A stretch of 64,000 nucleotides of DNA, from positions 248,001 through 312,000 of the forward strand of contig NZ_SSND01000001.1 in the NCBI RefSeq assembly GCF_004799285.1. Direction: 5' to 3'. The stretch comes from Aliigemmobacter aestuarii (GTDB lineage Bacteria; Pseudomonadota; Alphaproteobacteria; Rhodobacterales; Rhodobacteraceae). Of this stretch, positions 29,262-38,033 are shown in pieces (within the stretch, counting starts at the first letter, position 1; every line of letters starts with the position of its first letter). The notes under the pieces are model-generated. The model was given only the letters and a program-made list of their open reading frames with translations. It did no database searches and was not told where the DNA came from. The position numbers were made by a program, and so were the translations under genes.

Positions 29262-29621
29262 ATGTTCGGCATTCCCGGCAAGGCCCCCGTCACCCTCACT
29301 CCCGCAGCGGTGCGCCAGATCGCGCGCCTGATGGAACGCGACGGCGCCAAGGGCCTGCGCATCGGCGTCAAGAAGGGCGGCTGTGCGGGGATGGAATACA
29401 CGATGGAATTCGCCGCCGAGGTCAGCCCGATGGACGAGGTCGTCGAACAGGACGGCGCGCGCGTGATGATCGCGCCGATGGCGCAGATGTTCCTGTTCGG
29501 CACCGAGATCGACTATGCGACCGGCCTTCTGGAATCGGGCTTCCGGTTCAACAACCCGAACGTGGCCGAAGCCTGCGGTTGCGGCGAGTCGATCAAGTTC
29601 AAGGACACGCCCGCGGCCTGA
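29262..29621 (+). CDS. IscA/SufA-type Fe-S cluster assembly protein
   Basis: A 119-aa A-type carrier of the HesB/IscA family that delivers Fe-S clusters to apo-proteins. The three cluster cysteines are visible: GGCAGM (Cys near 44) and the C-terminal EACGCGESI pair. Usual length. Preceded by AAGGATC ribosome site. Confidence 0.93.
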   Translation: MFGIPGKAPVTLTPAAVRQIARLMERDGAKGLRIGVKKGGCAGMEYTMEFAAEVSPMDEVVEQDGARVMIAPMAQMFLFGTEIDYATGLLESGFRFNNPNVAEACGCGESIKFKDTPAA

Positions 29622-29688
29622 TCGCTGTTTGCATTGCCCGCATGATCGCGTAACCCTGTCGCCGGCAGGTATTCAGGGAGATCGGACC

Positions 29689-30432
29689 ATGCGCAAACTC
29701 GCTGCGGGCAACTGGAAGATGAACGGCACGGCCACCGCGCTGGCCGAGGTGGCGGCGCTGGCTGCGGCCCATCCCGCGCCCGGCTGCGAGGTGCTGCTTT
29801 GCCCGCCCGCGACGCTGATCGACCGCATGGCAAACGCGGCAAGGGGGACGCCCGTGATGGTCGGCGGGCAGGATTGCCACGCCCGCGAAAGCGGCGCGCA
29901 TACCGGCGACATCTCTGCCGCGATGCTGCGTGACGCGGGCGCGAGCCATGTCATCCTCGGCCATTCCGAACGCCGCGCCGATCACGGCGAAACCGATGCG
30001 GCCGTGGCGGCCAAGACCCAGGCGGCCTGGGGCACGGGCCTCGTGGCCATCGTCTGCGTGGGCGAGACGGAGGCGCAGCGCGATGCCGGCCAGACCCTGG
30101 CCGTCGTCGGCGCGCAGCTGGCCGGGTCGGTGCCAGACGGCGCCACCGCGGCGGCTCTGGTCATCGCCTATGAACCGGTCTGGGCAATCGGGACCGGACG
30201 CACCCCCACCAATGCCGAGATCGCCGAGGTGCATCGTTTCATGCGGGCGGAACTTGCCGCGCGTTTCGGGGCCGAGGCGGCGGGGATGCGACTGCTGTAC
30301 GGGGGGTCGGTGAAACCCTCGAACGCGGCCGAGATCTTTGCCCTGCCCGATGTCGACGGTGCGCTCGTCGGCGGTGCAAGCCTGAAGGCGGCCGATTTCG
30401 GGGCGATCGTCGCGGCCCTGTCGGCGGCCTGA
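29689..30432 (+). CDS. tpiA: triose-phosphate isomerase
   Basis: Interconverts dihydroxyacetone phosphate and glyceraldehyde 3-phosphate. The product is 247 aa, TIM barrel with Lys10 (GNWKMNG), the catalytic His in ILGHSERR and Glu in [11 protein letters not shown] followed by the flexible loop, and the phosphate loop [11 protein letters not shown]. The frame is open upstream, but [13 protein letters not shown] is the family start. Confidence 0.96.
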   Translation: MRKLAAGNWKMNGTATALAEVAALAAAHPAPGCEVLLCPPATLIDRMANAARGTPVMVGGQDCHARESGAHTGDISAAMLRDAGASHVILGHSERRADHGETDAAVAAKTQAAWGTGLVAIVCVGETEAQRDAGQTLAVVGAQLAGSVPDGATAAALVIAYEPVWAIGTGRTPTNAEIAEVHRFMRAELAARFGAEAAGMRLLYGGSVKPSNAAEIFALPDVDGALVGGASLKAADFGAIVAALSAA

Positions 30433-30535
30433 GGCCGCACGGCAGCGACGCCAAAGGTCGCTTGCGGAACAGTGCCGCCCGCCCGGCTGGTTCATCATCG
30501 CCCCGGACGGGCCCTTTGGCCCCGGCACGGATTCC

Positions 30536-31477
30536 ATGACCCAGTCCACACCTGCATCCCCCCTGCCCGCGGGCGGCCTTCTGGCCGCCAACCTGTTCTG
30601 CATGGCCTCCATGCTGATCTGGGCGGCGGGCCTGCCTGCGGCCGAATGGCTGATCGACGTGGTGGCGCCGGTGCCGCTGACCGCGATGCGGATGTCGCTG
30701 GCCGCGCTGTCACTTTTGCCCTTGTGGCTGATGCTGGAAGGTCCCGGCGCGCTGAGGTCGGTGGTCTGGGGCCGCGCGCTCTGGGTCGGGGCGACGCTGG
30801 GGGGCGGGGCGATCTTTCTGGTGATCGGGCAGGCGATGACCGATCCGGTCACGGTGGCGGTGATCTCGGCGGGCCTGCCGGTTGTCGGCATCGCGATCGA
30901 ACTGATCGCCGACCGCCGGCCGCTCACCGTCGCGTTGATCCTTGGCGTGGTGCTGAGCCTTGCGGGCGCGCTGGTGGCGCTCGGGCGCGGGATCGGCGGG
31001 CTTGACATCGGGCTTGGCGCGGCGGCCTGCCTCGTCTCGGTCGTCACCTTCGCGCTGGCCTCGCGCCTGACGGTCACGTCCTTTCCCGGGCTTTCCCCCC
31101 TTGGCCGGACGTCGGTGACGCTGACCGGGGCCGCGATTGCAACCACGGCCACCGCGCTGGCCCATGCCGGGCTGACCGGGGCCGGCCCCGACTGGCGGGC
31201 GCTTGGCGCGGCGGAATGGTCGGCGCTTGCGGTCTATTCGGTGGGCGCGCTTGGCCTGAGCCAGCTTCTGTGGATCCTGTCGGTCGGGCGGATCGGTATC
31301 GGGCAGGCCAGCCTTCACATCAACGCCGCGCCCTTCTATGTGATGATCTTCACCGTGATGCTGGGCGGGGCCTGGCAGTGGACACAGGTTCTGGGTGCGG
31401 CCATCGTGGCGCTTGGCGTCATGGTCGCGCAGGGCCTGATCCCGCTTCGCCCGTCCGCTGCGCCCCGGACACCCTGA
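30536..31477 (+). CDS. DMT-superfamily (EamA) transporter
   Basis: A 313-aa inner-membrane protein with about ten hydrophobic helices arranged as two EamA repeats (residues 18-150 and 158-300). Substrate unknown; members export amino acids, nucleotide precursors or other metabolites. The P450 gene starts 23 bp after its stop, so the two may be co-transcribed. Confidence 0.87.
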   Translation: MTQSTPASPLPAGGLLAANLFCMASMLIWAAGLPAAEWLIDVVAPVPLTAMRMSLAALSLLPLWLMLEGPGALRSVVWGRALWVGATLGGGAIFLVIGQAMTDPVTVAVISAGLPVVGIAIELIADRRPLTVALILGVVLSLAGALVALGRGIGGLDIGLGAAACLVSVVTFALASRLTVTSFPGLSPLGRTSVTLTGAAIATTATALAHAGLTGAGPDWRALGAAEWSALAVYSVGALGLSQLLWILSVGRIGIGQASLHINAAPFYVMIFTVMLGGAWQWTQVLGAAIVALGVMVAQGLIPLRPSAAPRTP

Positions 31478-31500
31478 AAATCCGCCCCCCGGAAAACCCG

Positions 31501-32685
31501 ATGCTAAGCCTGTCCCAATCCCCGACCGATCCGGCGTTCGTCCAGAACCCCTATCCCTTCTACCACCGCGCCCGCGCGGGCGGGCCGTTCTTTCACTGGG
31601 ACGACTACGGGATGGTGATGGCCACGTCCTATGCGGCGGTCAACGCGATCCTGCGCGACCGGCGGCTGGGGCGCGAGGTTCCGCCGGAACGGCGCGGGCC
31701 GATCCCCGAACACCTCGCCCCCTTCTACGCGGTCGAGGCCCATTCCATGCTGGAACTGGAGCCGCCCCGCCACACCCGCCTGCGCAGCCTCGTGCTGCGC
31801 GCCTTCACCTCGCGCCGGATCGCGGCGCTTGAACCCGAAATACAGGCCCTGACGCAGGACCTGATCGATGCCTTCCCCGAGGGCGAGTTCGACCTGCTGG
31901 CCGAGTTCGGCCAGAAGTTGCCCGTGACCATCATCGCCCGCCTTCTGGGCGTGCCCGAAGAGATGTGGCAGGACCTTCTGGCCTGGTCGAACGCGATGGT
32001 GGGCATGTATCAGGCAGGCCGGACCCGCGCGATGGAGGATCGCGCCGTCGCCGCGACCAAGGCGTTCGTAGCCTTCATGCGCGGCTATGTGGACCGGCGC
32101 CGCGCCGACCCGCGCGATGACCTGATCACCCATCTGATCGCCGCCGAGGAAGAGGGCGAGAAGCTGACCACCGACGAGTTGATCACCACCTGCATCCTGC
32201 TGCTGAACGCAGGCCACGAGGCGACGGTTCATTCGATCGGGAACGGGGTGAAATGCCTGCTGGAACACCGCACGCCGCGCGCGGCGCTGGCGCCGGGCAA
32301 CGTCGCGGCGACGGTGGAAGAGATCATCCGCTTCGATCCGCCGCTGCACCTGTTCACCCGACACGCCTATGAGGATGTCGAGGTGATGGGCCACACCATC
32401 CCGAAAGGCGCAGAGGTGGGGCTTCTGCTGGCGGCAGCGAACCGCGATCCCGCGGCCTTCGACGCGCCCGACCGCTTCAACCCGGCGCGGCCGGAAAAGC
32501 CGAACCTGTCCTTCGGCGCGGGCCTGCATTTCTGCGTTGGCGCCCCGCTGGCGCGGCTGGAGTTGCAGATCGCCCTGCCGATCCTGTTCGAGCGCCTGCC
32601 GCAATTGAAACTGGCCGAGACGCCGCGCTATGCCGATGTCTACCATTTTCACGGTCTGGAACGCCTGATGGTGCGGAAGGGCTGA
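31501..32685 (+). CDS. cytochrome P450
   Basis: A 394-aa soluble class I-type bacterial P450. The haem-thiolate loop FGAGLHFCVGAPLARLEL has Cys345; the I-helix oxygen-binding segment reads LLNAGHEATVHSIGNG. The usual threonine is present (AGHEAT), so catalytic oxygen activation is expected. No ferredoxin or ferredoxin reductase is adjacent, so redox partners are unassigned; fpr lies 4.3 kb away. The substrate cannot be predicted. The start at 31501 gives the usual MLSLSQSPTDPAFVQNPYP-type N-terminus. Confidence 0.92.
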   Translation: MLSLSQSPTDPAFVQNPYPFYHRARAGGPFFHWDDYGMVMATSYAAVNAILRDRRLGREVPPERRGPIPEHLAPFYAVEAHSMLELEPPRHTRLRSLVLRAFTSRRIAALEPEIQALTQDLIDAFPEGEFDLLAEFGQKLPVTIIARLLGVPEEMWQDLLAWSNAMVGMYQAGRTRAMEDRAVAATKAFVAFMRGYVDRRRADPRDDLITHLIAAEEEGEKLTTDELITTCILLLNAGHEATVHSIGNGVKCLLEHRTPRAALAPGNVAATVEEIIRFDPPLHLFTRHAYEDVEVMGHTIPKGAEVGLLLAAANRDPAAFDAPDRFNPARPEKPNLSFGAGLHFCVGAPLARLELQIALPILFERLPQLKLAETPRYADVYHFHGLERLMVRKG

Positions 32686-33044
32686 GCCCGGCAGGCCGCC
32701 CGCCAGCCGAGATGGCAACCCGCACCATTGTCGCGAAGGCCGAAGCAACGCCACCATTGGATGAGGATGACCGTCATGTGCTGCGCCCGGCGGACGGCCT
32801 TGGTGTTGCTGCACGCAAACGGGGGCGGGTCCGGGCCGAGGTGTTCCGCCACATGACAACGCACCGCCGGGATGGACCGGCGGCAGGGTTGCACCTTGCG
32901 TTGGGACGTCGCTGCGAAACGTGCCGACGCGCGGGGGCAGGACGGGCGCAGGACGGGCGCAGGATCGGATGAGAGCGCAGCAAACGGAACCCGCAGGTGA
33001 CCCCGAACGGGTCAGCCGGCGAAAGGGTCAGCCGGCCGCAAGGG
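32686..33044. other. intergenic gap without a recognisable gene
   Basis: About 360 bp between the P450 stop and the Lrp gene stop. It holds an 11-nt direct repeat (GACGGGCGCAG, twice, near 32940) and a repeat of GGGTCAGCCGG around 33009-33047. The 86-aa open frame here has no ribosome site and looks fortuitous. No RNA gene recognised. Confidence 0.5.
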
Positions 33045-33047
33045 TCA
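33009..33047. repeat. 16/17-nt repeat abutting the lrp stop
   Basis: GGGTCAGCCGGCGAAA and GGGTCAGCCGGCCGCAA are adjacent; a third partial copy GGGTCA supplies the stop codon of the leftward lrp gene (TGA at 33045-33047). The tandem array therefore starts inside the gene's own stop. Confidence 0.6.
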
Positions 33048-33506
33048 TACGGGCAGGACGGTCGTCGACTTGATCTCTTCCATGCTCAGAAGTGCCGTCA
33101 CGTTGTAGATGCGCACCTCCGAGATCAGGGCCTGATAGAACGTGTCATAGGCGCGGGCATTTCGGACGCGCACCTTCAGGATATAGTCGATGTCGCCCGC
33201 AAGCCGGTGCGCCTCCATCACCTCGGGGCGTTCCTGAAGCGCCTTCAGGAATTTCCGCTGCCATTCGGCCTCGTGTTCCGAGGTCCGGATCAGCACGAAG
33301 AAACAGGCCTCCAACCCCAATGCCTCGGCGTCCAGAAGCGCCGTGGTGCGGGTGATCACGCCCGCCTCCTTCATCCGGCGGATGCGGTTCCAGACCGGCG
33401 TCTTGGAACTGTTCACCTTGCGGGCGATCTCGTCCAGCGACTGGCTTGCGTCCTGCTGCAGTTCGGCAAGGATTTTCCGGTCCATCTCATCCAGTCGGGC
33501 GGACAT
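33045..33506 (-). CDS. Lrp/AsnC-family transcriptional regulator next to the cys cluster
   Basis: A 153-aa Lrp-type protein: HTH (LDEMDRKILAELQQDASQSLDEIARKV...) and RAM domain (GDIDYILKVRV is the conserved block). Distinct from the Lrp protein at 12.4 kb. It is divergent from DUF2849-cysI and likely controls sulfur assimilation in response to an amino acid such as cysteine or methionine (inference). The start at 33506 (MSARLDEMDRK) is preferred to the longer frame. Confidence 0.88.
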   Translation of the reverse strand: MSARLDEMDRKILAELQQDASQSLDEIARKVNSSKTPVWNRIRRMKEAGVITRTTALLDAEALGLEACFFVLIRTSEHEAEWQRKFLKALQERPEVMEAHRLAGDIDYILKVRVRNARAYDTFYQALISEVRIYNVTALLSMEEIKSTTVLPV

Positions 33507-33584
33507 TCGCGCTTTGCTCCGTTTTTCGAAACCCTGTTCCAATCGCACGCCAGTATGGAACGATTTTCCTTATTGGCAAGGGTA

Positions 33585-33596
33585 TATGGCGCCATA
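33585..33596. promoter_or_regulatory. 12-bp palindrome in the lrp-cys divergent promoter
   Basis: TATGGCGCCATA is a perfect palindrome in an AT-rich patch (33563-33620) that also contains GATAATATTCTATATTTC. It lies 79 bp from the lrp start and 55 bp from the DUF2849 start. Candidate operator for the divergent Lrp protein. Confidence 0.4.
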
Positions 33597-33650
33597 GCGG
33601 GATAATATTCTATATTTCAGGGGAAACCAATCAGCACCACGGGCCCCCGC

Positions 33651-33956
33651 ATGAGCCGCTTCACCCCCAAGGTCGTCACCGCCAACCGCCTGATCGAGGG
33701 CGACGCCGTCTATCTGTGCGCCGATGACCGCTGGTCGGTCCATCACCACGAGGCCGAACTGATCGAGGACGAGGCGCACGCACAGATGCGGCTTCTGCAT
33801 GCCAACGCGCAGCGGGGCGTGGTGGTCGGCGCCTACCTCGCCGACGCCCGTCCCGGCCCCAATGGGCCCGAGCCGGTGCATTTCCGCGAACGGTTCCGCA
33901 CGGTTGGACCGTCGAACTACCCCCACGGCAAACAGGCGGATCAGGCCCATGTATGA
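33651..33956 (+). CDS. DUF2849 protein of the sulfite reduction cluster
   Basis: A 101-aa DUF2849 protein, a family found almost only beside cysI/cysG in alphaproteobacteria. Recognisable block: KVVTANRLIEGDAVYL.ADD.WS. It may help the sulfite reductase, but no mechanism is known. First gene of the cluster, overlapping cysI by 8 nt. Confidence 0.88.
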   Translation: MSRFTPKVVTANRLIEGDAVYLCADDRWSVHHHEAELIEDEAHAQMRLLHANAQRGVVVGAYLADARPGPNGPEPVHFRERFRTVGPSNYPHGKQADQAHV

Positions 33957-35619
33957 CTACACCGACTTTGACGAGGCCTTTGTCCGGTCTCGCGTGGCGC
34001 AGTTCCGCGGCCAGGTGGAACGGCGGCTGGACGGCAGCCTGACCGAGGATGAATTCCGCCCGCTGCGGCTGATGAACGGGCTTTACCTGCAGCTTCACGC
34101 CTACATGCTGCGCGTGGCCATCCCCTATGGCACGATCAACCCGCGGCAGATGCGGCAACTGGCGATGATCGCCGACCGCTGGGACAAGGGATACGGCCAT
34201 TTCACCACGCGCCAGAACATCCAGTTCAACTGGCCGAAACTGCCCGACGTGCCCGATATCCTCGGTGCGCTTGCCGATGTAGGCATGCACGCGATCCAGA
34301 CCTCGGGCAACTGCGTGCGGAACGTCACCGCCGACCATTTCGCCGGTGCCGCCGCGGACGAGATCGAAGACCCCCGCCCCTATGCCGAACTGCTGCGGCA
34401 GTGGTCGACCGACCACCCCGAATTCCAGTTCCTGCCGCGCAAGTTCAAGATCGCCATCACCGGCGCGCCGAACGACCGCGCGGTGACGCGCGCCCATGAC
34501 ATCGGCCTGCGCATGGTCCGCAACGATCGCGGCGAGGCCGGGTTCGAGGTGATCGTGGGCGGCGGGCTTGGCCGCACCCCGATGATCGGCACCACGGTCC
34601 GCGACTTCCTGCCGGTGGCCGATCTTCTGCCCTATGTCGAGGCGGTGCTGAGCGTCTACAACACACTTGGACGGCGCGACAACAAGTACAAGGCGCGGAT
34701 CAAGATCACCGTCCACGAAACCGGCGCGGACGAGATCGCCCGGATGATCGAGGCGCGCTTTGCCGAACTGCGCCCGCTGTTCGGCGGGGCCGACCAGGCG
34801 CTGCTGGCCGAGATCCGCCAGGCCTTTGCGCCGCCCGCCTTCCGCAACGCGCCCGTCGACGCGCATGAGGCCGCGCGCGCCGCCGACCCGGTCTATCGGG
34901 CCTGGGCCGACACCAACCTTGCGCCCCATCGCAACGACCAGTACGCCATTGTCACGATCAGCCTGAAGGCGCACGGCGCGACACCGGGCGATGCGACATC
35001 CGACCAGATGCGCCTGATCGCCGATCTGGCCGAAACCTTTGGCCATTCCGAGATTCGCATCAGCCACGAACAGAACGTGATCCTGCCGCATGTCCACAAG
35101 TCCGACCTGCCCGCGCTTCATGCGGCGCTGTCGGGCGCGCGGCTTGGCACGGCCAATGTTGGGCTGATCTCGGACATCATCGCCTGCCCCGGCATGGATT
35201 ACTGCGCCCTTGCCACCGCCCGGTCGATCCCGGTGGCGCAGGAAATCGCCACCCATTTCGAGGCGCTGAAGCTGGAACACGACATCGGCCCGCTGAAGAT
35301 CAAGATCTCGGGCTGCATCAACGCCTGCGGGCATCACCATGTGGGCCACATCGGGATTCTGGGGCTCGACCGCGCGGGGGTCGAGAACTATCAGATCACG
35401 CTTGGCGGCGACGGCAGCGAAGATGCGGCGATCGGCGAAAAGACCGGGCCGGGCTTTGCCTATGACGAAATCGTGCCCGCGATCGAACGCATCCTGCGCG
35501 CCTATCTGGACCTGCGCGAGGGGCCGGGGGAAACCTTCCTGATGGCCTGGCGCCGTGTCGGCATGGCCCCGTTCAAGGCTGCCCTTTATGGCGAGGCCTC
35601 GAACCGCCATGCCGCTTGA
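33949..35619 (+). CDS. cysI: sulfite reductase hemoprotein subunit (nitrite/sulfite reductase family)
   Basis: Six-electron reduction of sulfite to sulfide using siroheme and [4Fe-4S]. The product is 556 aa, one polypeptide with two ferredoxin-like half-domains (N-terminal HFTTRQNIQFNW and C-terminal HEQNVILPHV segments). Cluster cysteines are Cys413, Cys419, Cys456 and Cys460 (CPGMDYC, CINAC). Electron donor is probably the ferredoxin/Fpr system, since fpr is in the same cluster and no CysJ is present. The siroheme synthase gene cysG, common here in relatives, is missing from the cluster. Confidence 0.93.
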   Translation: MYDYTDFDEAFVRSRVAQFRGQVERRLDGSLTEDEFRPLRLMNGLYLQLHAYMLRVAIPYGTINPRQMRQLAMIADRWDKGYGHFTTRQNIQFNWPKLPDVPDILGALADVGMHAIQTSGNCVRNVTADHFAGAAADEIEDPRPYAELLRQWSTDHPEFQFLPRKFKIAITGAPNDRAVTRAHDIGLRMVRNDRGEAGFEVIVGGGLGRTPMIGTTVRDFLPVADLLPYVEAVLSVYNTLGRRDNKYKARIKITVHETGADEIARMIEARFAELRPLFGGADQALLAEIRQAFAPPAFRNAPVDAHEAARAADPVYRAWADTNLAPHRNDQYAIVTISLKAHGATPGDATSDQMRLIADLAETFGHSEIRISHEQNVILPHVHKSDLPALHAALSGARLGTANVGLISDIIACPGMDYCALATARSIPVAQEIATHFEALKLEHDIGPLKIKISGCINACGHHHVGHIGILGLDRAGVENYQITLGGDGSEDAAIGEKTGPGFAYDEIVPAIERILRAYLDLREGPGETFLMAWRRVGMAPFKAALYGEASNRHAA

Positions 35620-36358
35620 CGCCCCAGAAGGATCGGTCGCCTCCCGCGTGGCCCTGCTGAATGCCCGCTATCGCCATCACGGGGCGACGGCGGTGCTGGA
35701 ACGCGGGCTGAAGGATGCCGACCTTGGCCGCGTGGCGCTGGTGTCGTCCTTCGGGGCGGAATCGGTCGTGCTTCTGCATCTGGTCAGCGTGATCGCCCCG
35801 GAAACACCGGTGCTGTTCATCGACACGAGGATGCTGTTTCCCGAAACGCTGGACTACCAGCGCGAGCTGGCCGAGAAGCTGAACCTCTGCGACATCCGCA
35901 CGATCCGGGCCAATCCGGCGCGGGTGGCCTTCGACGATCCCGATGGCACGCTGCACCAGTTCAACGCCGACGCCTGCTGCCACATCCGCAAGGTCGAACC
36001 GCTGGAACGGGCGCTCGCGGGCTTTGACGGCTGGATCACCGGGCGCAAGCGCTATCAGGGCAGCACGCGCCAGACGGTCGACTTCTTCGAAGCCGAAGGC
36101 GAGACGCGCGTCAAGGTCAACCCGCTGGCCCACTGGGGGCGCGAGGACCTCGAGGACTATATCGTCAACAACCGCCTGCCTCGCCACCCGCTTGTGGCGA
36201 AGGGCTATCCGTCGATCGGCTGCGCCCCCTGCACCAGCCCCGTGCGCCCGGGCGAGGACCCGCGCGCGGGCCGCTGGCGTGGCCAGGGCAAGACGGAATG
36301 CGGCATCCATTTCATCGACGGCAAGGCCGTCCGCACAGCAAAGGACAACGCGGCATGA
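35609..36358 (+). CDS. cysH: assimilatory adenylyl-sulfate (APS) reductase
   Basis: Reduces APS to sulfite and AMP. The product is 249 aa with PAPS-reductase fold (SSFGAES P-loop-like motif). The Fe-S signature CC...CxxC is present (Cys123-Cys124 and Cys205-Cys208), which marks the APS-type rather than the PAPS-type enzyme; catalytic Cys231 sits in KTECGIHF. The ATG overlaps the cysI stop by 11 nt and the stop overlaps the DUF934 start (ATGA). No cysN/cysD/cysC gene lies in the window. Confidence 0.93.
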   Translation: MPLDAPEGSVASRVALLNARYRHHGATAVLERGLKDADLGRVALVSSFGAESVVLLHLVSVIAPETPVLFIDTRMLFPETLDYQRELAEKLNLCDIRTIRANPARVAFDDPDGTLHQFNADACCHIRKVEPLERALAGFDGWITGRKRYQGSTRQTVDFFEAEGETRVKVNPLAHWGREDLEDYIVNNRLPRHPLVAKGYPSIGCAPCTSPVRPGEDPRAGRWRGQGKTECGIHFIDGKAVRTAKDNAA

Positions 36359-36762
36359 CCATTCTCGTGACCGATGCGGGCTTTGCCCCTGCCCCCGCCA
36401 ATGAAACCTTCGTCCCGCTGGCCGACCTGACGGCGGCCGACCATGCCGTCGATCTGGGGCCGACCGACGACCCCGCGGCGCTGGCCGCCCATCTGGACCG
36501 GATCACGCTGATCCGCGTGGCCTTTCCCGCCTTCAACGACGGGCGCGGCTTCACGCTGGCGCGGCGGCTGCGGATGATGGGCTATACCGGCCGGCTGCGC
36601 GCCTTCGGCCATGTGATCGCCGATCAATATGCGATGGCGCGGCGTGTGGGCTTTGACGAGGTCGAGATCGGCGAGGATCTGGCCGCCCGCCAGCCCGCAG
36701 CACAGTGGAAGGCAAGGGCCGACTGGGGCGCGCATCACTATCAGGCGCGGCTGCGTGCCTGA
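36355..36762 (+). CDS. DUF934 protein of the sulfite reduction cluster
   Basis: A 135-aa DUF934 protein. It has conserved blocks VAFPAFNDGRGFTLARRLR, GYTGRLRAFGHVIADQY and a late W-ARA region. The family is nearly always linked to cysI/cysH in proteobacteria but has no proven activity; an accessory role in sulfite reduction is inference. Co-translated with cysH. Confidence 0.88.
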   Translation: MTILVTDAGFAPAPANETFVPLADLTAADHAVDLGPTDDPAALAAHLDRITLIRVAFPAFNDGRGFTLARRLRMMGYTGRLRAFGHVIADQYAMARRVGFDEVEIGEDLAARQPAAQWKARADWGAHHYQARLRA

Positions 36763-36800
36763 CCTGCCCCGCCACTACCCCCGCCCCACCACCCGCGCCC

Positions 36801-36905
36801 CGTCTGTCGGCATCCCGTCTGTCGGCATCCCGTCTGGCGGCACCCCGTCTGGCGGCACCCCGTCTGGCGGCACCCCGTCTGGCGGCACCCCGTCTGGCAG
36901 CCTCG
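36801..36905. repeat. 15-nt tandem array, seven units, between DUF934 and fpr
   Basis: Two units CGTCTGTCGGCATCC, four perfect units CGTCTGGCGGCACCC and one decayed unit, exactly 105 bp, starting 38 bp after the DUF934 stop. The unit length is a multiple of three and open frames cross it on both strands, but none has a ribosome site. No spacers, so not a CRISPR array. Number of units is likely to vary between strains. Confidence 0.9.
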
Positions 36906-37012
36906 CGTCCCGTCGCACGATGCCGCCGAAAGACACCGGCGACCCGCGCGCTTTCATCTGACATGGATCAAAGATAGAAGCAGGATACCGGATTACTTCC
37001 GGGATTGGATAA

Positions 37013-37849
37013 ATGACCGAAGCGAACCTCATGACCGACGCTGCCGAAAAGCGGGCCGCCGCGAAACCGCATCTGCCCGACGCGCAAACCGTGACCTCCG
37101 TCACCCACTGGACGGACCGTCTGTTTTCCTTCCGGGTGACGCGGCCGCAGTCGCTGCGCTTCCGGTCGGGGGAATTCGTGATGATCGGGCTCCTCGACGA
37201 TCGGGGCAAGCCGCTTTTGCGGGCCTATTCGATCGCCTCGCCCTCCTGGGACGAGGAACTGGAATTCTATTCGATCAAGGTGCCCGACGGCCCGCTGACA
37301 AGCCGACTGCAGCACATCGCCGTCGGCGACGAGATCATCCTGCGCCCGAAGCCCGTGGGCACGCTGGTGCTGGACGCGCTTTTGCCGGGCAAGCGGCTGT
37401 GGTTCCTGGCCACGGGCACCGGCATCGCCCCCTTCGCCAGCCTCATGCGCGACCCCGAGACCTATGAGAAATTCGATCAGGTCATCATGATGCACACCTG
37501 CCGCGAGGTGGCCGAGCTTGAATACGGCCGCCAGCTGGTCGAGGGGTTGGCCGACGACCCCCTGATCGGCGAGATGGTGGGCGACAAGCTGGTCTACTAC
37601 CCCACGACAACGCGCGAGCCCTTCCACCACATGGGCCGAGTGACCGACAACCTGTCGTCGGGCAAGGTCTTTGCCGATCTGGGCATCCCGCCGATGGACC
37701 CGGCGACCGACCGGGCGATGGTCTGCGGAAGCCTCGCCTTCAACATCGACGTCAAGGCGATCCTCGAAGGGTTCGGCCTGCGCGAGGGGGCGAATTCGGA
37801 GCCGCAGGAATTCGTCGTGGAAAAGGCCTTCGTGGGCGACGGAATCTGA
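37013..37849 (+). CDS. fpr: ferredoxin-NADP+ reductase
   Basis: FAD enzyme that moves electrons between NADPH and ferredoxin or flavodoxin, here likely the donor chain for sulfite reductase. The product is 278 aa: FAD motif RAYSIAS (70-76), NADP motif FLATGTGIAPFASLMRD (about 128-144), and the C-terminal VEKAFVGDGI typical of the bacterial subclass with an extended tail. It lies 250 bp after DUF934, separated by the 15-nt array. Confidence 0.93.
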   Translation: MTEANLMTDAAEKRAAAKPHLPDAQTVTSVTHWTDRLFSFRVTRPQSLRFRSGEFVMIGLLDDRGKPLLRAYSIASPSWDEELEFYSIKVPDGPLTSRLQHIAVGDEIILRPKPVGTLVLDALLPGKRLWFLATGTGIAPFASLMRDPETYEKFDQVIMMHTCREVAELEYGRQLVEGLADDPLIGEMVGDKLVYYPTTTREPFHHMGRVTDNLSSGKVFADLGIPPMDPATDRAMVCGSLAFNIDVKAILEGFGLREGANSEPQEFVVEKAFVGDGI

Positions 37850-37865
37850 TCGGGTCCGTCAGCCC

Positions 37866-37945
37866 AATCACCGGGCAGCCCCTTCACCGGGCAGCCCCTT
37901 CACCCGGAAACGCCTTCACCGGGAAACGCCTGCAATGGAAAACGC
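37866..37945. repeat. 16-nt tandem array, five units, after fpr
   Basis: Five adjacent 16-nt units based on CTTCACCGGGAAACGC / CTTCACCGGGCAGCCC, starting 16 bp after the fpr stop. The last unit runs into the terminator stem, so the array and terminator share sequence. Confidence 0.8.
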
Positions 37946-37978
37946 CGCGCGACAGGATCGCGCGGCGTTCTTCTTTTT
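37941..37978 (+). terminator. intrinsic terminator of fpr
   Basis: Perfect 11-bp stem AACGCCGCGCG/CGCGCGGCGTT (37941-37969), 7-nt loop, then CTTCTTTTT. Confidence 0.85.
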
Positions 37979-38033
37979 CCGGCGCCGGCAAGGCCGGGCC
38001 TGACGGCCCGGTCGCCAGGATCGCGTCATCCGA

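Noticed and set aside
32712-32972. 86-aa plus-strand frame after the P450 gene
   Set aside because: No ribosome site, no recognisable composition, and it overlaps simple direct repeats.
36801-36905. CRISPR array
   Set aside because: Units are contiguous without spacers, 15 nt long, and no cas genes are present.
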